From Haemonchus contortus (taxonomy: Eukaryota; Nematoda; Chromadorea; Rhabditida; Trichostrongylidae), in assembly GCA_000469685.2 (NCBI GenBank), contig LS997567.1, positions 39,211,005 to 39,275,004 of the forward strand: a stretch of 64,000 bases of DNA, in the 5' to 3' direction. This document shows positions 36,801 through 48,985 of the stretch, one piece after another. The notes under the pieces were generated by a model that was not told the DNA's origin, made no database searches, and worked only from the letters and a program-made list of their open reading frames with translations. How positions within the stretch are numbered: the first letter of the stretch is position 1; each line of letters begins with the position of its first letter. Both the position numbers and the translations under genes were made by a program.

Positions 36801-39800
36801 AGTGTTTTCTGAGTCATGATGGATCATGATGGATTACTAGCAGACAGAGAACAGCAATTCTCTCAACATTGCCGCCAGCAATAGCCGGAATTCCTGCTAT
36901 ATACTTAGCTAAATTACTCTCAAAGGATAAAGGATAAAGTTTTTCGCATAATCAATCCCTTCTGAGGGATGCGCCACCGCACTCGACTTCCATTCACAAT
37001 CGTAGTGGCGTGATGAGTGCGTATGTGGCCTATACTTGCGGTGGCCAGCCAATGTATAAGTCAGTGCTTTTATCCTCCCATACGAGTCTGGTACCAATTC
37101 ACCGACTCCGGAGGGATGGAAGGCTCGGTTGGCCTAGGCGGGCATCGATCCGGGATTCGAACCCCAGAACGTGCGTGTGAGATAGTTCGCCACTTGCGAC
37201 TACACCATTTCCGCCCTTAAATTACTCTTATTCTTAGAAAATTGTACGTAGATACACTAGTATGAATCAGGGCATCATAACAATATAAGAACAGTAATGA
37301 AATAATTTGATAATGAAAAAAATCCAGTAAACATCAATAAAAAGGATTGTGCACAGATAATACGGATAGAAAACACTGATGCGCGCCCGTGTATAGAAAC
37401 CTCACTTTAAACACAATCAGGACAGAGCCATCAGATCGATGTAACAAAAATATCGCTAAAATATATCGCTAAAATCGCTAAAAAATATATCACTCAAGCG
37501 GATTTTATTTGAATCCTGGAATAACACTTTACAACTTTCCAAACCGCTCAGTCTCTCCATGGCTCCTTCAATCCCCCAAAACGATATTAGAAGAATAAAC
37601 CGCATTGAGGATATCTCGCCACAGATCGCTCCAGTTGTCACTCAGTTTTGGTCAGCCGTGATGGAGTAGCTGTCCGTTCCCATTTCCCAACAAAAGGCTA
37701 ACGTTCCCACGTTTTTCTTCGAGATTACCAAGTACATATGCCCCATCGGAGCCATGTACATGAACCAAGGACGATTATCCCTTCAGTGAACTTATTGTTA
37801 GATTTAGCTTCAATAGGCGAGCTCTTTACTGCAGGCAGGCGTGTATACTTGATATATACGAGTACATGATATACTCGATACTACCATTATTGCTATTACA
37901 CGAGAAAACAGCCTGAGCTTTTCCTGAATCATTATATGTATTTTTGTAATGAAAAATAGCATTTGAATACACATGCATTCTAAAAAGTGAGTTGCGGCAG
38001 CGCTTGCGAACATTCGTATTCCTCTGAAAAAGTGGTACTAAGAAACGGTTCTCGGCTTTGGCAGACTTCGGCGCAAACGATAAACCCTCGTCAAAACAGT
38101 GATGGCATCACCCACATACGAATGTACCACTCGTAGACAAAATAGAGTAGTAGTCATAATAAAGAAAAGGAGAATACATCTGAATTGGAGGATTTTCGAT
38201 AGCACGGCACTGATTTTGACAAGTAAATTTCCATCCTATGAAGGCCAAATTTCTATATTCACACGAATTTAGTTGGGTGGAACAACATGCTCGCACTCGT
38301 CAATACGACTGGAACAATATCAATCAATATCAATCAATGGCTCACGACCCCATGAAATTCAACTTGTGGTCAAGAGTAAGCAATAATTTTTTACTACTAA
38401 TACTTATTTTACTACTAATTCAACGAACGCGACAGCACAATAGGACTTGCAATCAATCAGCCGCCAATCTGGATGAATGCCAGAAAAATTGATTGGGAGA
38501 TTTTTATTCGAATCAATTTGTATAAGCAAAAATTTTCATACTGATACCGAACTGACCCCTTTACCTATGTGTGAAGGACTAAGGAGGAAAAACACGAAAA
38601 TACAAGAAAAATACACGAACTAAAGGGCTCTACAATTGATTGTGACCAGAAGAGCTTGAAGACTTCTCTGGCCCCATCACACCGTCAATGAAACACATTT
38701 AGTAATGGAATACTCCAGTAAATCTCGCAGTTCCCGGACAATCGAGGTCGAATGGATCCTCTCGGGATAGTAGTTAAGAAGTACTTCAACCACGTTCAGC
38801 CTTAAAAACAAACCAGTTAAGCCAAATCATTGCTATTGACGCAGATTCCACGGGAAATGGCCTTTGAGGGTTTCAACTGACATCACTCCAGATGGAACCA
38901 CCAACAACTTCCGTCATCCACTGCATAAACGATGAGGGCCTCCTAATGTCAACAAAGCCCTGCCAAAGGATAAATAGGTCTGGCTTCCAAAACAAGGCCA
39001 TTTTTTATTACTATGATGTCATATCTGTAAGGTTCGCTAACCAGTTAAAGGGCTCATGCGGCCAGGAAATGAGAAAACTCTTTTGGGGCTTTGACTTCCC
39101 TAAAGGCCGATTTCTATCGAAACAACGACGTTCTTTTAGAAAACATTGTTAGCACATAAATATTGATCGTTCTAGGCCGAACAATACGTATGGAAACCAA
39201 TCCTCCAATCGATTCCACGACATTTTCACAAAATGACTGCGAAATAGAAATAGGGCTCATTTGTGACGTATATACAGTATTTGGGCCCCATTTTCACCCT
39301 AGTCTCTCTAGAGGGGTCTAAAATAATGTCCTGCATGTGAAGAAGGGAGAACACTACCAAACCAGCGATCAAAATGTATAGCTGCATGAACTTCAACGCT
39401 TGCAGCTAAGATCGTCCAGGTGTGAGCGCGATAACCAGCGGCGGCTGTGATTGGTGATCGAGACCAACGAACCAATCACGATCCTTGGACGCACTTGTGG
39501 CTGCAATTGGCTGTTACTTTCGCCATAATCAACTATGCTAACTTACATGTACTGCATCCCAGCACTACAGTACACCACCACGATAATCAGATCCGCCAAC
39601 TTTTTTGTACAGCAATATAGTATCTACCCTGGGGCTTTTTGACAGTCTTCTCGAAATCCCACATGTTTGCCTTTAGCATAATCTGTAATTTCCCCAACAC
39701 ACGTCACCTTATGTACACCTGTCACCTGGGACTTCTATAAATAGACAATTGGCTTACATTCACTGGTGAATACAAATGTATTTACTCGCTCTATTCATTT

Positions 39801-42800
39801 TCTTGGTTATTCAGGAGTAACTAGAATCAAGTGATGTGAAGTGAAGAGAATTCAGAGAAATTCTGTTCGATTCAGAAAGTTCATCCGTATGACGTCTACA
39901 TAGCTATTTCTAGAGCTTTATAAAAAAGGTTTCTCAGCAAACATTTCTTAACATTACTAGATTCCCGATGATGTCATGGTTAAATAAATTGGTCCCCCAA
40001 AGTGCAATCGCGGAAACAAACGCTCATTTGATGGGCATTTCAATTGATGCCAATGCCATACAATTGACTCTTGATATCATTACGACGATCGCACTGGCTG
40101 TGTCCAATTTAATTTACCGACAACTCTCAAGGCCCCCGAGACCATCGTTATGCTCCCGTCGGCTTCCCCCTCCCTCCATGGCCGCCGTTCGTCATCTCTT
40201 GGAATTTAATTGAATTCCATCCGAAAAACCACCCAAAACGAAAATGCACGGGATATGCAGCTCAATCGGATGCTCGGTCATGACAAAAGACGACTTTTCG
40301 AGGCCTCAGATAATTCTATTTGAAGCCCAAAGCATAATGATGTCATTTCTCAAGCGATCGACAACCACCATACAAATCATGACTTTCATGTGCAAATTTT
40401 TATACTGGTAACCATGTCAAAGCATCTAGTTAGCATTTTCACACGTCACGCAGACACATACGAAGGGGAACGGAGGTTTGACATATTTTTCTGAGAGCTT
40501 TTCCCCTATGAGTTCTTAATCTCTAATTCTCACTTCCTTTTTCGGTCTTGATGAATCCAGCCCAGACAATGAACAGCTAGAATTTTAAAAATTTCAATTA
40601 TTCTATTTTTCTTTTCCCTTAACCTTGTGCTTTTTCAATCCCTATCTAATTAAAAACAGGGTACTTCCATTCCTTTTATTCGTTTTTCTTTTCCCACTGT
40701 AATTTCCTATTACTATAAATCACATAATTAACTGAAAGTGTTGAGGGAAGCAGAAAGATAAGTTGAGGTTATGATGAGCGGTGCCGCTGGCATACCTAAG
40801 GTCATGGTTTTTCAATCCAGGATCGAATCTCAGTTGGAACAAATACAAAAGTATTCTGACCAGTAACTCTGCAATGTCCGCCGGAGATTTTTTTCGCGCT
40901 ACCTCTGAACTTACCCACTGGGGGTCTTTTTCTGGCAAGATAGAAAAATCCAACTTGAAAAACTCCCAAAAACATTCCCATGGAAGTACACTCTACTACC
41001 CTCTACTACTTCAATCCAAAATTCCGCAACTGCGAACCAACTTCTCAATCCAATCGTGGATCCGCTATTTTCGTATTTCTTCGAGTAAATACCTGAAAGG
41101 GCTTTAGAGCAATTCTCGTTAGGCATTCCCATTATGTGCATACTCAGAGGTAACCTGGCCAACCATCGACCTTTGAGTATTCCTGAACTTGAGCTTTTGA
41201 AATTCTTCCGAACTAACAGCACTCAAAGACCACCATAAACGCCTAGGTCATGCTATGGATCATCCTTTACCAAACTGAGCGAGTATGCTTGATGAGCCGG
41301 GAGACCTGGTATTGTGGCTGTTCAAGGAGCATGGAGTAACCTGCCCTTTTGGTGACGTTCCTTCACTGTCTTATATGCATGTGCATCGAGATTGATCGAG
41401 GGAATTTATTCAGTTGGTTGACAATTACAATATTTTACGTGTTTCCCGGCTTACATCATCCAACCCCTTTTTCAATATTTTCGTCTTTTCAGCTGAACTC
41501 ACTTATGAGATCTTGAATGGCTATTCACCGCTACACGCGATGTCATGCATTGAATAATCATATTTTCGTGGAAGGGTTAGCTTCTGAAAACCTGCATAGC
41601 CATGACGTTGTCAGAGGTTAAAACAGATTTTTTTCGCGTCATTTTAGTTGCTCTGTTTATTCCCAAAGTACCTACGCTCATGGCTACGTGAGTGAGGTTC
41701 GTGGGAGATGGATTGGCAGGAGGTGATGTCTCAAAGAAGGATTGGGCCATATGAAAGGAAAGAATGAAGAGCTCATTGAATTGTTTATTTACATAAAATT
41801 CTACGACTATTTTATTTTAAAATCGCTTAATGGTGAATAAATGATGGACATTCAGAATGTCGGCAGGGATATCTCCTACCAACCGATCGATAAAACATCG
41901 CTGTCTGAGTATTTTTAAAAGTAAGCCGTCGAACGAAGCAAACTTTTCCGATCAATTCATCAGTCTTATTAGAAAGAATTCCTTTGAGAATAATCTGGTC
42001 ATATTTCAAACCGAACTATAATAGAACAGCGAGCTGCCAAATATGAATGGTAGATAGCATAAGCGGAAAAGGGTTTTTTAAATGAGATAAATTGATCATT
42101 TACCGATCTAATTCAGCTACTACTCAGCTGTATCTACCAGTAGCCGACCTGAACAGGTTCTTTTGGTATCTGCTCTGTTCCAGGACAGCTCGAAATTGTT
42201 TGAGGGACCACTGGAGTGCGCATATCCCACTCACAACCGAGTCAGTCACCACGAAAACTTCGTTCTCCTCGTCATGACATCCCCCCCCCCTCTTCACATC
42301 AAGTTGAGCCTGCTTCTCGGAATTAGCATCTAGCCAAAAGTTCCGTCATATAAATTCAGCTTTTTCCAATCCTTGTCATTTATATAGACTCAGTGAATTC
42401 AATATTTACAAGTGGGCCTTAGTTAAATCTCTATGAACCCGAACAAATGCCTGAATCCTGTAACCATTCATAACGAAAAAAATTGTCTGAGCTATTAAAC
42501 GATGTGTCAACAACAAAAAATCACTTGACGTTTCCTATTTTAACTTCGACTGAATTGTAGTAGTAGCAGGTGGATACAGAAAAAGCTACATTTTCAGACT
42601 ACAATTCTAACTGCTAGACTGTAAACAACTTGGATGAAAATTTTTGTAAACATCCAATTGCCCCAAATGGATAAACTCGAGGTAAAGACTAACCTAATCG
42701 AATTTTGGTTATACGGAATCTTTTTCCTTTTTCAACATATTTCAATGCTTTCAGAGGAAAATGAGCAAGGTAGGCCTAGGAAGGAGAAAGGTAGACCTAA

Positions 42801-45800
42801 GGTAGACCTCGGCAGGACTCCTAGATGTGTCGAGCCTGGAAAGTATCCACCTGTTGGTACAGACCTTAGTGTGCATTTTTTGTCTTTTTTCTGTTTGGGT
42901 TTGTAGCCGGTTTCGTTTTTTTGTTTGTTACTGAAGCGCATCTGTGTATGCTCATTAAATAAACAAATAAATAAATAAATAAATATTCGACTTCAAATTG
43001 AGTCCTGAGAGAGCCCTATCAGATAGCTTTCAAGCCCACGATTTCTAATCTACCCCACCCTCATCAAAGCCGGGGAGCAACGAGAGCGCTCCATTTTTCA
43101 TCGATGACATCATTTTAAGTCCTTTTCAAGCGGCTCTCAATAAGGCTCGCTTAATCACATCGACTTTTCTGCAGAATTTTGCGAAAGCACGACGATGGCG
43201 GCGCCGCTGCAGATTGGACGATGCAGCTGCCTGCATGCATGCATATTCATTCGCGGCTACAAGTAATTCAATCGCTTTTTTTCTACTGGTAATGGCTGTT
43301 GGTCTGAACGCGTAGCTTAATGATTGAGAGCCTGGACATTGATGGAAAAAAACATCGAGCCCCTAAATAGGTGACTAAAGGGCAAAACGATCAATTTTCC
43401 AGCATTGATCAATCCCATTCTGGTGTGCGCCTGGCATCCGACTTTCCTTCAGAATCGCACTGGCGTTTTGAATGCGATACGGCCTATTCGATGCCAAGCG
43501 ATGGCTAGCACCTGTAGAAATCAGTTCTTTTGGCCTCCGAGACGGATCTGATACTAATTAACCAACATAGGAGGGATAAAAGGCTTTGTTGAAGTGGGGA
43601 AGTATCGACCCGGATTCAACCCCAGGACCATGCGTTCCGATAGTGCGCCATGTGCCACTATACAGTTCCACCCTTGAAGAGGTGGTACAATGGAAGGAAC
43701 AGTTAGTTCACTAAGCAGTATAAAATTAGTACTCAAGAGCTTGAGCAGACAAAGGTTGAACATCGAAAAGAAAAGCGACGCGCACTGAACTTTTTTTTAA
43801 AGAAGCATAGCGATGTTTGAATTCGTACTTGGCCTATATAATGAACTGCAGAGGCTAATCAGCCTAGTTAGTATTTCTAGGTACTAAATATTACTACTAG
43901 TATTAATTAGTATTTCAATCCGTCTACACAAAACCGACAACGGTTCACATGAAAGGATGAAAGCCTACTTGGCTTGATGGGAGAGAAATGGTTCAAGGCG
44001 AGGGGACTCTACGGAGCCGCTTCTCACAGCTACCTTAGAATGTGCGCAAAAAGGTCATTTCGATTCCAATATTTAGTCTGAGGTTGCAGTACAATTGTCA
44101 ATCGTCCCGGGTGTGGTGCAGTAGGAACGAAATTGTCGCGTCGCGGCGAGAGGGACGTCGCGCTCGAAGGAATGTAGCAGAAAGCAGCAGCAGGTAAGAA
44201 ATACAGGAACAAATGAATTAACGGTAGAATCATAACTAAAATAAGGATCGCATATCGGTTGAGCTGTATAAAGAACGCTAAAGCAGTAATAACGGCGAGC
44301 GAAATGTCGGCGACATCCGCGTGCGGCGAATCGATTACAGAAAACCGTTCCTGCTGCCCGTCTCCCAATCGTCCCGAGTGCGACAGATATTATAGCAAAT
44401 CTCGGGAAAAAACACATGTATATACAAATGTATGTAAATATGGGAACATGATTTGAATACATATGTAAATACAAATGTATGTAAATATAGAAACATGATT
44501 TGAATAAATCAATAAAATAGTGTTTAGTGATTGTGACCGTTCATTCTTCAAAGTGGATGTGCTTACTTCATGTATGACGCAGTGAACGGAATTATTCGGA
44601 CAATGCGAAAGACCTGTATCATATATGGAGCTAAAACCCTTTGCACTGGAAAGATTTTCAAGTTCTGCTCAGACATGGTCCCTCCAGCAGTTTTCCGTAG
44701 CCATTTAAATCAACTGTACTGCAAGAGATTGAGGACAAGGGATTGAGGAACAAGTTACATACAATACTTTACCAACGGTACGGGACCCCTCTAAAAGCCG
44801 ATTTCGATCGGCGGGTTCCGTCACCCACCAACTTGACAGCAAACTGAACCAGGGGTTCAATTTCTCTTAAATAAGCTGCAATTTTCCGGCAAAACTAAGG
44901 ATTTCTATAAGCCAATATGGTTTTAGGCATTTATCCCTTTGAAGCACACATTGACATAGGACACTGTGATAATATTACCGTTTCACCATCACGTGTCAAG
45001 GGAAGAAGCCTTGACCCAACGACTGCCAGTAATCCAGTGACCGCAATTAATGCAGGGCCCATTCCGGTACATTTAAAGGCAGCTTTAGTCCCGCTTCAAC
45101 AGCTATTTACATTTTTACTTGACTCTCAGCAAATCTCTTCGAGAATTTGGTTTTACTCGAGTAACTCACATGTATTTTTGTGCCATTCACTTCCTTATCA
45201 GTACCGGTAGTCATTTCAACGATCGCCACACTCAGATTCGCACGCATCGCATAGATGTTGGCGAAACCAAGTAGCGCCAGGGCGGCGACAAAATGGCGCC
45301 GTGCCAAACGCCATTTTGGTGGTCCGAGATCTAAAAGTACAGTCATAAACTTGTTGATATGTTGTCATAGCCATAGCTCCATATTAGTCGACCACGTTCA
45401 TGGCCATTTTCGCCGCCCTAACTGCTTCATGACTACTTCATGATTGTCGCATGATTAATTGCATTGACGCGCCTTTTCCGGCTTTCAGCTTCAGTCCAAA
45501 ACAACGATTACCGCATGAACAGCGAATTGTTGATTACTACAACTAAATTTGAAGTAATAGAATGTATAAAGGACAGTCTAACTTACCTAATGTGTCATTT
45601 TCATCAGTTTTTAATCGTCGATACATGAAACCGAGGTGAACGGGGCAGCATAGGTTTGTAAGGCCGCTGCGCGACCGTCACGCGTGACATGGTTCGCGCA
45701 CTGTGCGCAATCATCGGACGGATCGAACTCGTCGTGCGTGCCGTCGCTGCTGAGATTTTAGGCCCATCCGTTTTAGGCCATGTAGGGCCGGGTACTATCG

Positions 45801-48800
45801 AATTACTTGTTTTCCATTACATTAGAGATTCTACGCATGTTATTGTGGTTGTAGTTAATTAGTCTCCACTAATGAAAGGACAGCAGGCAGCTCTGATCGG
45901 ATTCGCTTGCACGTTTCATTCACAAACGCAGCGTCGAGAGCTCATTAGATGGGTGGAAGAAGTGGGGCATCAAGTACAATTTTTCCTTTTTCCAATGTGG
46001 GTGGAAATGAAAACAGTTGATGGGAATTCTCTTGTGGGCAACATAATCTTCCCCTTGTACTTCATATCGGGTTACAGAGATGGGAAAAGTTGAACCACAA
46101 GAAGGGACTTACACTTCAAGGACATCAAGGTCCCTTCTTATTTCATTTCTCCCTGAGTTTCGGATAGTTTCCGCTGGAGAGGGAATCTCTAAGTTAGATT
46201 TAGGGCTGTCTTGGGAGGGATACTACATCTCTGAAGGTGTCTATCCACAATCCCTGATTTCAAAAGGTCTCCCGAGTATCATTCCTTGGAAACCATTTTT
46301 GATTTTGATCGGGAACTTCCCGCTACCCTCCGCTAATCAGGCAAGGACAGAGAGGACTGAAGCCGAGAATTCCATTCTCTTCCATGGTTTTACCAATTCT
46401 TGTTAAACCTTTTCAGTACCCTTACAAGGGTTACCCACGAGTAAAATGAATATCCATTACAGAATAGGACCGTTCTCCTGATTCCATTCAACTTCAGACC
46501 TTGACTGTGAGCCAAACAAATCTGTTCCCACAGTGGACAAACAGTACACTATCCCAGGCCCATGATAAGGGCTGATCCGCCCTTCCCCCTCTCTTGCGTC
46601 ATATTTAGACGCTGTGGAACTCATTCCCTCTCTTCACCAAATATTACACTCCCCAGACTAATCATGAGGGCTATCCTCGAGGTCCGTACTGGTCCGTTTT
46701 CACTAATGCGTGCTTAATCTGTGCCCATACAGTAATACTAGCCCTTTAATAATATTCAGCACGGTTTCGTTTTCGACCGCATTGAACGTTGAACTTCTTG
46801 GCAGTTCTTAGAAAAACCTGGTGGCTTCGTTCCTTCCCTTCGTTTGCGAAATCCAATTGTTTCCATCGGTTCCATCAGTTTTTGGGCCCGTAGCTCTTGC
46901 TGTGTGAACAAATTTCCCACTTATAGCCTTTTATAGCTTGCACAGCTTTGGTCAATGACCGCCGTCCCTATTGGGCAGGGAAATTGAAATAATCGGAAAC
47001 GAAACGATTGTTAGAGAATCCTCAGATGGAAAGATAATAGGGTTGGGGGCTGGAAACTTCGTGAAGTGGATTAGCTTTAAAAAAGTTCTCATCCGACAAC
47101 CAATCGGTTTCTTTTTCGCCATGGGAGGTTCGGTCTTTCGGTCTCATTATCCAAGTATCATACCCTATGGGGGCGAATACCTGTTGTAGACCAGTCTAGT
47201 CGGGGAAAGACATTACTCAAAGCTTACATAAACGCTTTCGTCCAAGAAAAATGAGTTTCGAGGAATTTCCGGACGCTCCCATTGGAAGACCCTGATGGAA
47301 TGACAAGATTGAAAGAATAGTGAAGGTATCCCAACGAGAAGTCTTGCATGAACGACGAGAAAGTTCAAAGTAGTAGTCAAAAGTAAATATTCTGCTTAAC
47401 AACTTTGTAAAGTACGCCTAAAGTAATTTTTAGGAGTTCGCGTATCAATCAGTACAAACATCACAGTATTCCAAAATCCGAAATGTATATGTACAGAATC
47501 CGTGCTTGGGGCTCCACCCAGGTGGTCTCCACGTGAGTTGAACAAGGTCTCTGGATTAACAACAATTTAACGGCCATCGTTTCAGCTGGATCGCTTTCTT
47601 TCAAAGCCATGAAGTCGAAAAGGAACTTATTATTAATTACCCGATTACTTTTCGGATCACGGGAAGGAATTCCATGGGGCCGGAATTTAATTACTGCCAG
47701 AGACTGCTGGAATTACTTATCAGATTCGAGTACCGTCATTATTTGGCCTAAGATTAGACCTAATAAAAACCGGGGTTATGAAATCGTGTTACCGTTTCCC
47801 CCAGCTAGCAGCATTGATTTTGTATTCAGAGCCAGAGCACACGTCATTTTACTGCGTAATTACTATTATTATTACCATTCACTGTTGTTCCGCTTTAACT
47901 ACTTCTTAAAAGATTTCTTGGATATCGTCAAATTAGGTGTTTTGCGTTATTCACTGCCATTATAAGGCATAAGGCTTTGTTTTCCACTTCACCGAATGGC
48001 TCCGCTCCTCTTCGCCCTCTTCCCCCCTCTAGCCCCAAGGACCTCAAACCGCAACTCATCTTCAGGGCTTCATGGTCAGAGCCGAGGGAGAATGAGTGGG
48101 AAGCGATTTGAATCCCAGCAGCAGCATCTCCGAAACGAAACTGCTTGCTTATAGTGTGTTTACTCTAGATAAAATGAAAATCGATCTTGAAAATACCCTG
48201 TGGCAATTGGAATCCCCTTGAAATTACGCGTACCCATACATTAACAGAGAGCATGGAATGCCAAGCATGTGGGCATATGCCCTCACTCCCTTATTCAATG
48301 GCCAAGATGTACTTGGCGTGAATATGTCCTATGAGGGCCGTTTAGGCTTACGAGGTGACAAATGACGTCATAATTTTTTCCACGTCAACAGGTTTAATAA
48401 TAGCGACATATGGGGCAGCAATGGGAAAATTAGGCCCTCTTGAAACTCCTCGGTCTACTCCATAACTGGAACTTGTTTACTTTGTAATTCTATAAGGCCA
48501 ACTGAAAAACATCAACATGTCGTCTTGTTGTTACCAGAGGAACTTGGGAAACTTGGCCGAACGGAAATGGTCAAGCGAAAAAGCCGCGAGAACAGAATTT
48601 CAGAGACAGAGAGAACCAAAGAAGAATTGAAGATATTGGATTTTGCTTGCCTTTGAAGGGCGATTTGAGAAAGGAGGCGATCTGGTGGAATGTTTTGACC
48701 AGAAACATTTGTTGCTGGTTGAGGAACCGATGTTTGACAAGGCTATTTCAGCCCAGCCCCAATTGATGTTAAAAGTATTGTTCTAATGTATTCATATGTA

Positions 48801-48904
48801 GAAAACACCGCATTACGGTACATTCCATTTGGCCCTGCGCCAGAGAAGCACTCACCGGCCTCGTCAACGGTGGTTCCATAAGATTGTGAACGTGATAGTG
48901 ACAT
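27859..48904 (-). CDS. SLC17-family anion transporter (sialin/VGLUT-type MFS)
   Basis: Twelve exons: 48904-48856, 45330-45170, 35851-35768, 35636-35573, 35121-35030, 34788-34614, 34031-33904, 31454-31311, 29694-29562, 28367-28222, 28157-28065, 27999-27859; 1410 nt, 469 aa, normal family length. SLC17 proteins are 12-helix major facilitators that move organic anions or phosphate across plasma or vesicle membranes. Family signatures, in order: FANIYAMRANLSVAIVEM with the helix-1 arginine (46), an N-glycosylation site NGT (65), SFFYGYILTQIPGGLLA, FAEGLFEGVTYPAMHVMWSH, SGSYFGTVLSMPLSAVIGQ, HFCQNWGFYTMLTHLP, GFAGQGLFL and GISNTLATLPGMICPLIVGY. The cytosolic N-terminus MSLSRSQSYGTTVDEAD comes from a first exon 3.5 kb upstream whose phase fits; an in-frame TAG precedes it. 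The ATG at 45346 is in intron and is not needed. The substrate cannot be told; the glutamate transporters' exact subtype marks were not checked. Confidence 0.93.
32772..32886 (+). other. Possible orphan Cys-rich exon inside an SLC17 intron
   Basis: Plus strand, opposite to the host gene. After CGAACTCAG an open frame reads through MRWQRYGNCNQDNLGMQPC then QGSLCWNRA and meets a good donor GAGTAAGTTTC. The cysteine spacing hints at an extracellular repeat, but I do not recognise the family and found no partner exon nearby. It may be an exon relic or chance. Confidence 0.2.
36278..36588. mobile_element. MITE-like element with 73-bp terminal inverted repeats
   Basis: Arms 36278-36350 and 36516-36588 are reverse complements with very few mismatches. 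They start CAACACACTTCACATACAGA and end near ACCAGAAAAAAGCT. The 165-bp interior has no coding potential. I see no clear target duplication. It sits in the 9.3 kb intron 2 of the SLC17 gene and looks young because the arms are so alike. Confidence 0.75.
36922..37216 (-). mobile_element. tRNA-derived SINE, copy 4 (best preserved)
   Basis: The minus strand reads GGGCGGAAATGGTGTAGT (A-box region), a perfect B box GGTTCGAATCC about 40 nt later, a unique body, and a tail of TTTATCC repeats. Pol III boxes plus a short-repeat tail define a tRNA-derived SINE of about 290 bp. It is in intron 2 of the SLC17 gene; both run on the minus strand. Confidence 0.75.
42740..42985 (+). mobile_element. 3' end of a non-LTR-type retroelement with AAAT tail
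   Basis: A block with repeated GTAGACCTAAGGTAGACCTC leads to TGCTCATTAAATAAACAAAT and a tail of AAAT repeats (to about 42985). A simple-repeat tail of this kind is typical of RTE-like LINEs and their SINEs in nematodes. No reverse-transcriptase frame is left, so it is a short 5'-truncated copy or a SINE. Confidence 0.45.
43377..43673 (-). mobile_element. tRNA-derived SINE, copy 5 (diverged)
   Basis: Same order of blocks as the copy at 36922, with many substitutions and a weak B box (GGTTGAATCC). It lies in intron 2 of the SLC17 gene. Confidence 0.6.
44108..44366 (-). mobile_element. 8-bp-TSD MITE, copy 2 (259 bp)
   Basis: Flanked by AATCGTCC at 44100-44107 and 44367-44374, a perfect 8-bp duplication. 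The ends are CGGGTGTGGTGCAGTAGGAACG and the complement of GGGAGACGGGCAGCAGGAACGG. It lies in intron 2 of SLC17, in the opposite orientation to the copy at 21360. The minus-strand hydrophobic frame is open here too. Confidence 0.88.
44422..44506. repeat. 47-bp tandem duplication
   Basis: ATACAAATGTATGTAAATAT at 44422 recurs at 44469 with only two differences over 38 bases; the second copy is cut short. It lies in intron 2 of the SLC17 gene, and the near identity suggests a recent duplication. Confidence 0.8.
44931..45095 (-). other. Unassigned hydrophobic open frame in SLC17 intron 2
   Basis: A 54-residue frame just downstream of SLC17 exon 2 contains FKCTGMGPALIAVTGLLAVV and GSRLLPLTRDGET. 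This resembles a helix and loop of a membrane transporter. It has no clear acceptor, and the SLC17 exon phases do not need it. It could be a transporter exon relic or chance. Confidence 0.2.
45331..48855 (-). other. SLC17 intron 1, no further gene seen
   Basis: This is a 3.5 kb intron separating the 16-codon first exon from the first helix. A GC-rich block (45655-45760) and a small perfect hairpin (AAGAAGGGAC/GTCCCTTCTT, about 46099-46142) are visible. Plus-strand frames at 45872-46406 and 47609-47965 have no recognisable motif or splice partners, so I do not call them genes. Confidence 0.45.
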
Positions 48905-48910
48905 TGTTAA

Positions 48911-48985
48911 CGACGACGACTACGATGCTGCTTCTGATGATGAGAAGAAGCGATGACGACGACGAGAACGGCGACGACGACGTTG
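48911..48985. repeat. Triplet-rich GAC/GTC tract in the SLC17 leader
   Basis: Repeated GAC triplets (GTC on the coding strand) begin 7 nt upstream of the SLC17 start codon. On the transcript strand this is a CGTCGT-rich leader with an in-frame TAG, so it does not extend the protein. It is GC-rich against AT-rich surroundings and could fold or mark the promoter. Confidence 0.55.

Noticed and set aside
36922..37216. tRNA gene on the minus strand
   Set aside because: Pol III boxes are present but there is no closed cloverleaf or acceptor stem, and similar copies occur elsewhere: it is a SINE.
39730..40213. TATAAATAG followed by an 81-codon plus frame
   Set aside because: The frame has no recognisable domain and lies within SLC17 intron 2; the TATA-like string alone is weak in AT-rich DNA.
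47609..47965. 118-codon plus frame in SLC17 intron 1
   Set aside because: No motif, no homology that I recognise, no splice signals; plausible by chance in 64 kb of six-frame sequence.
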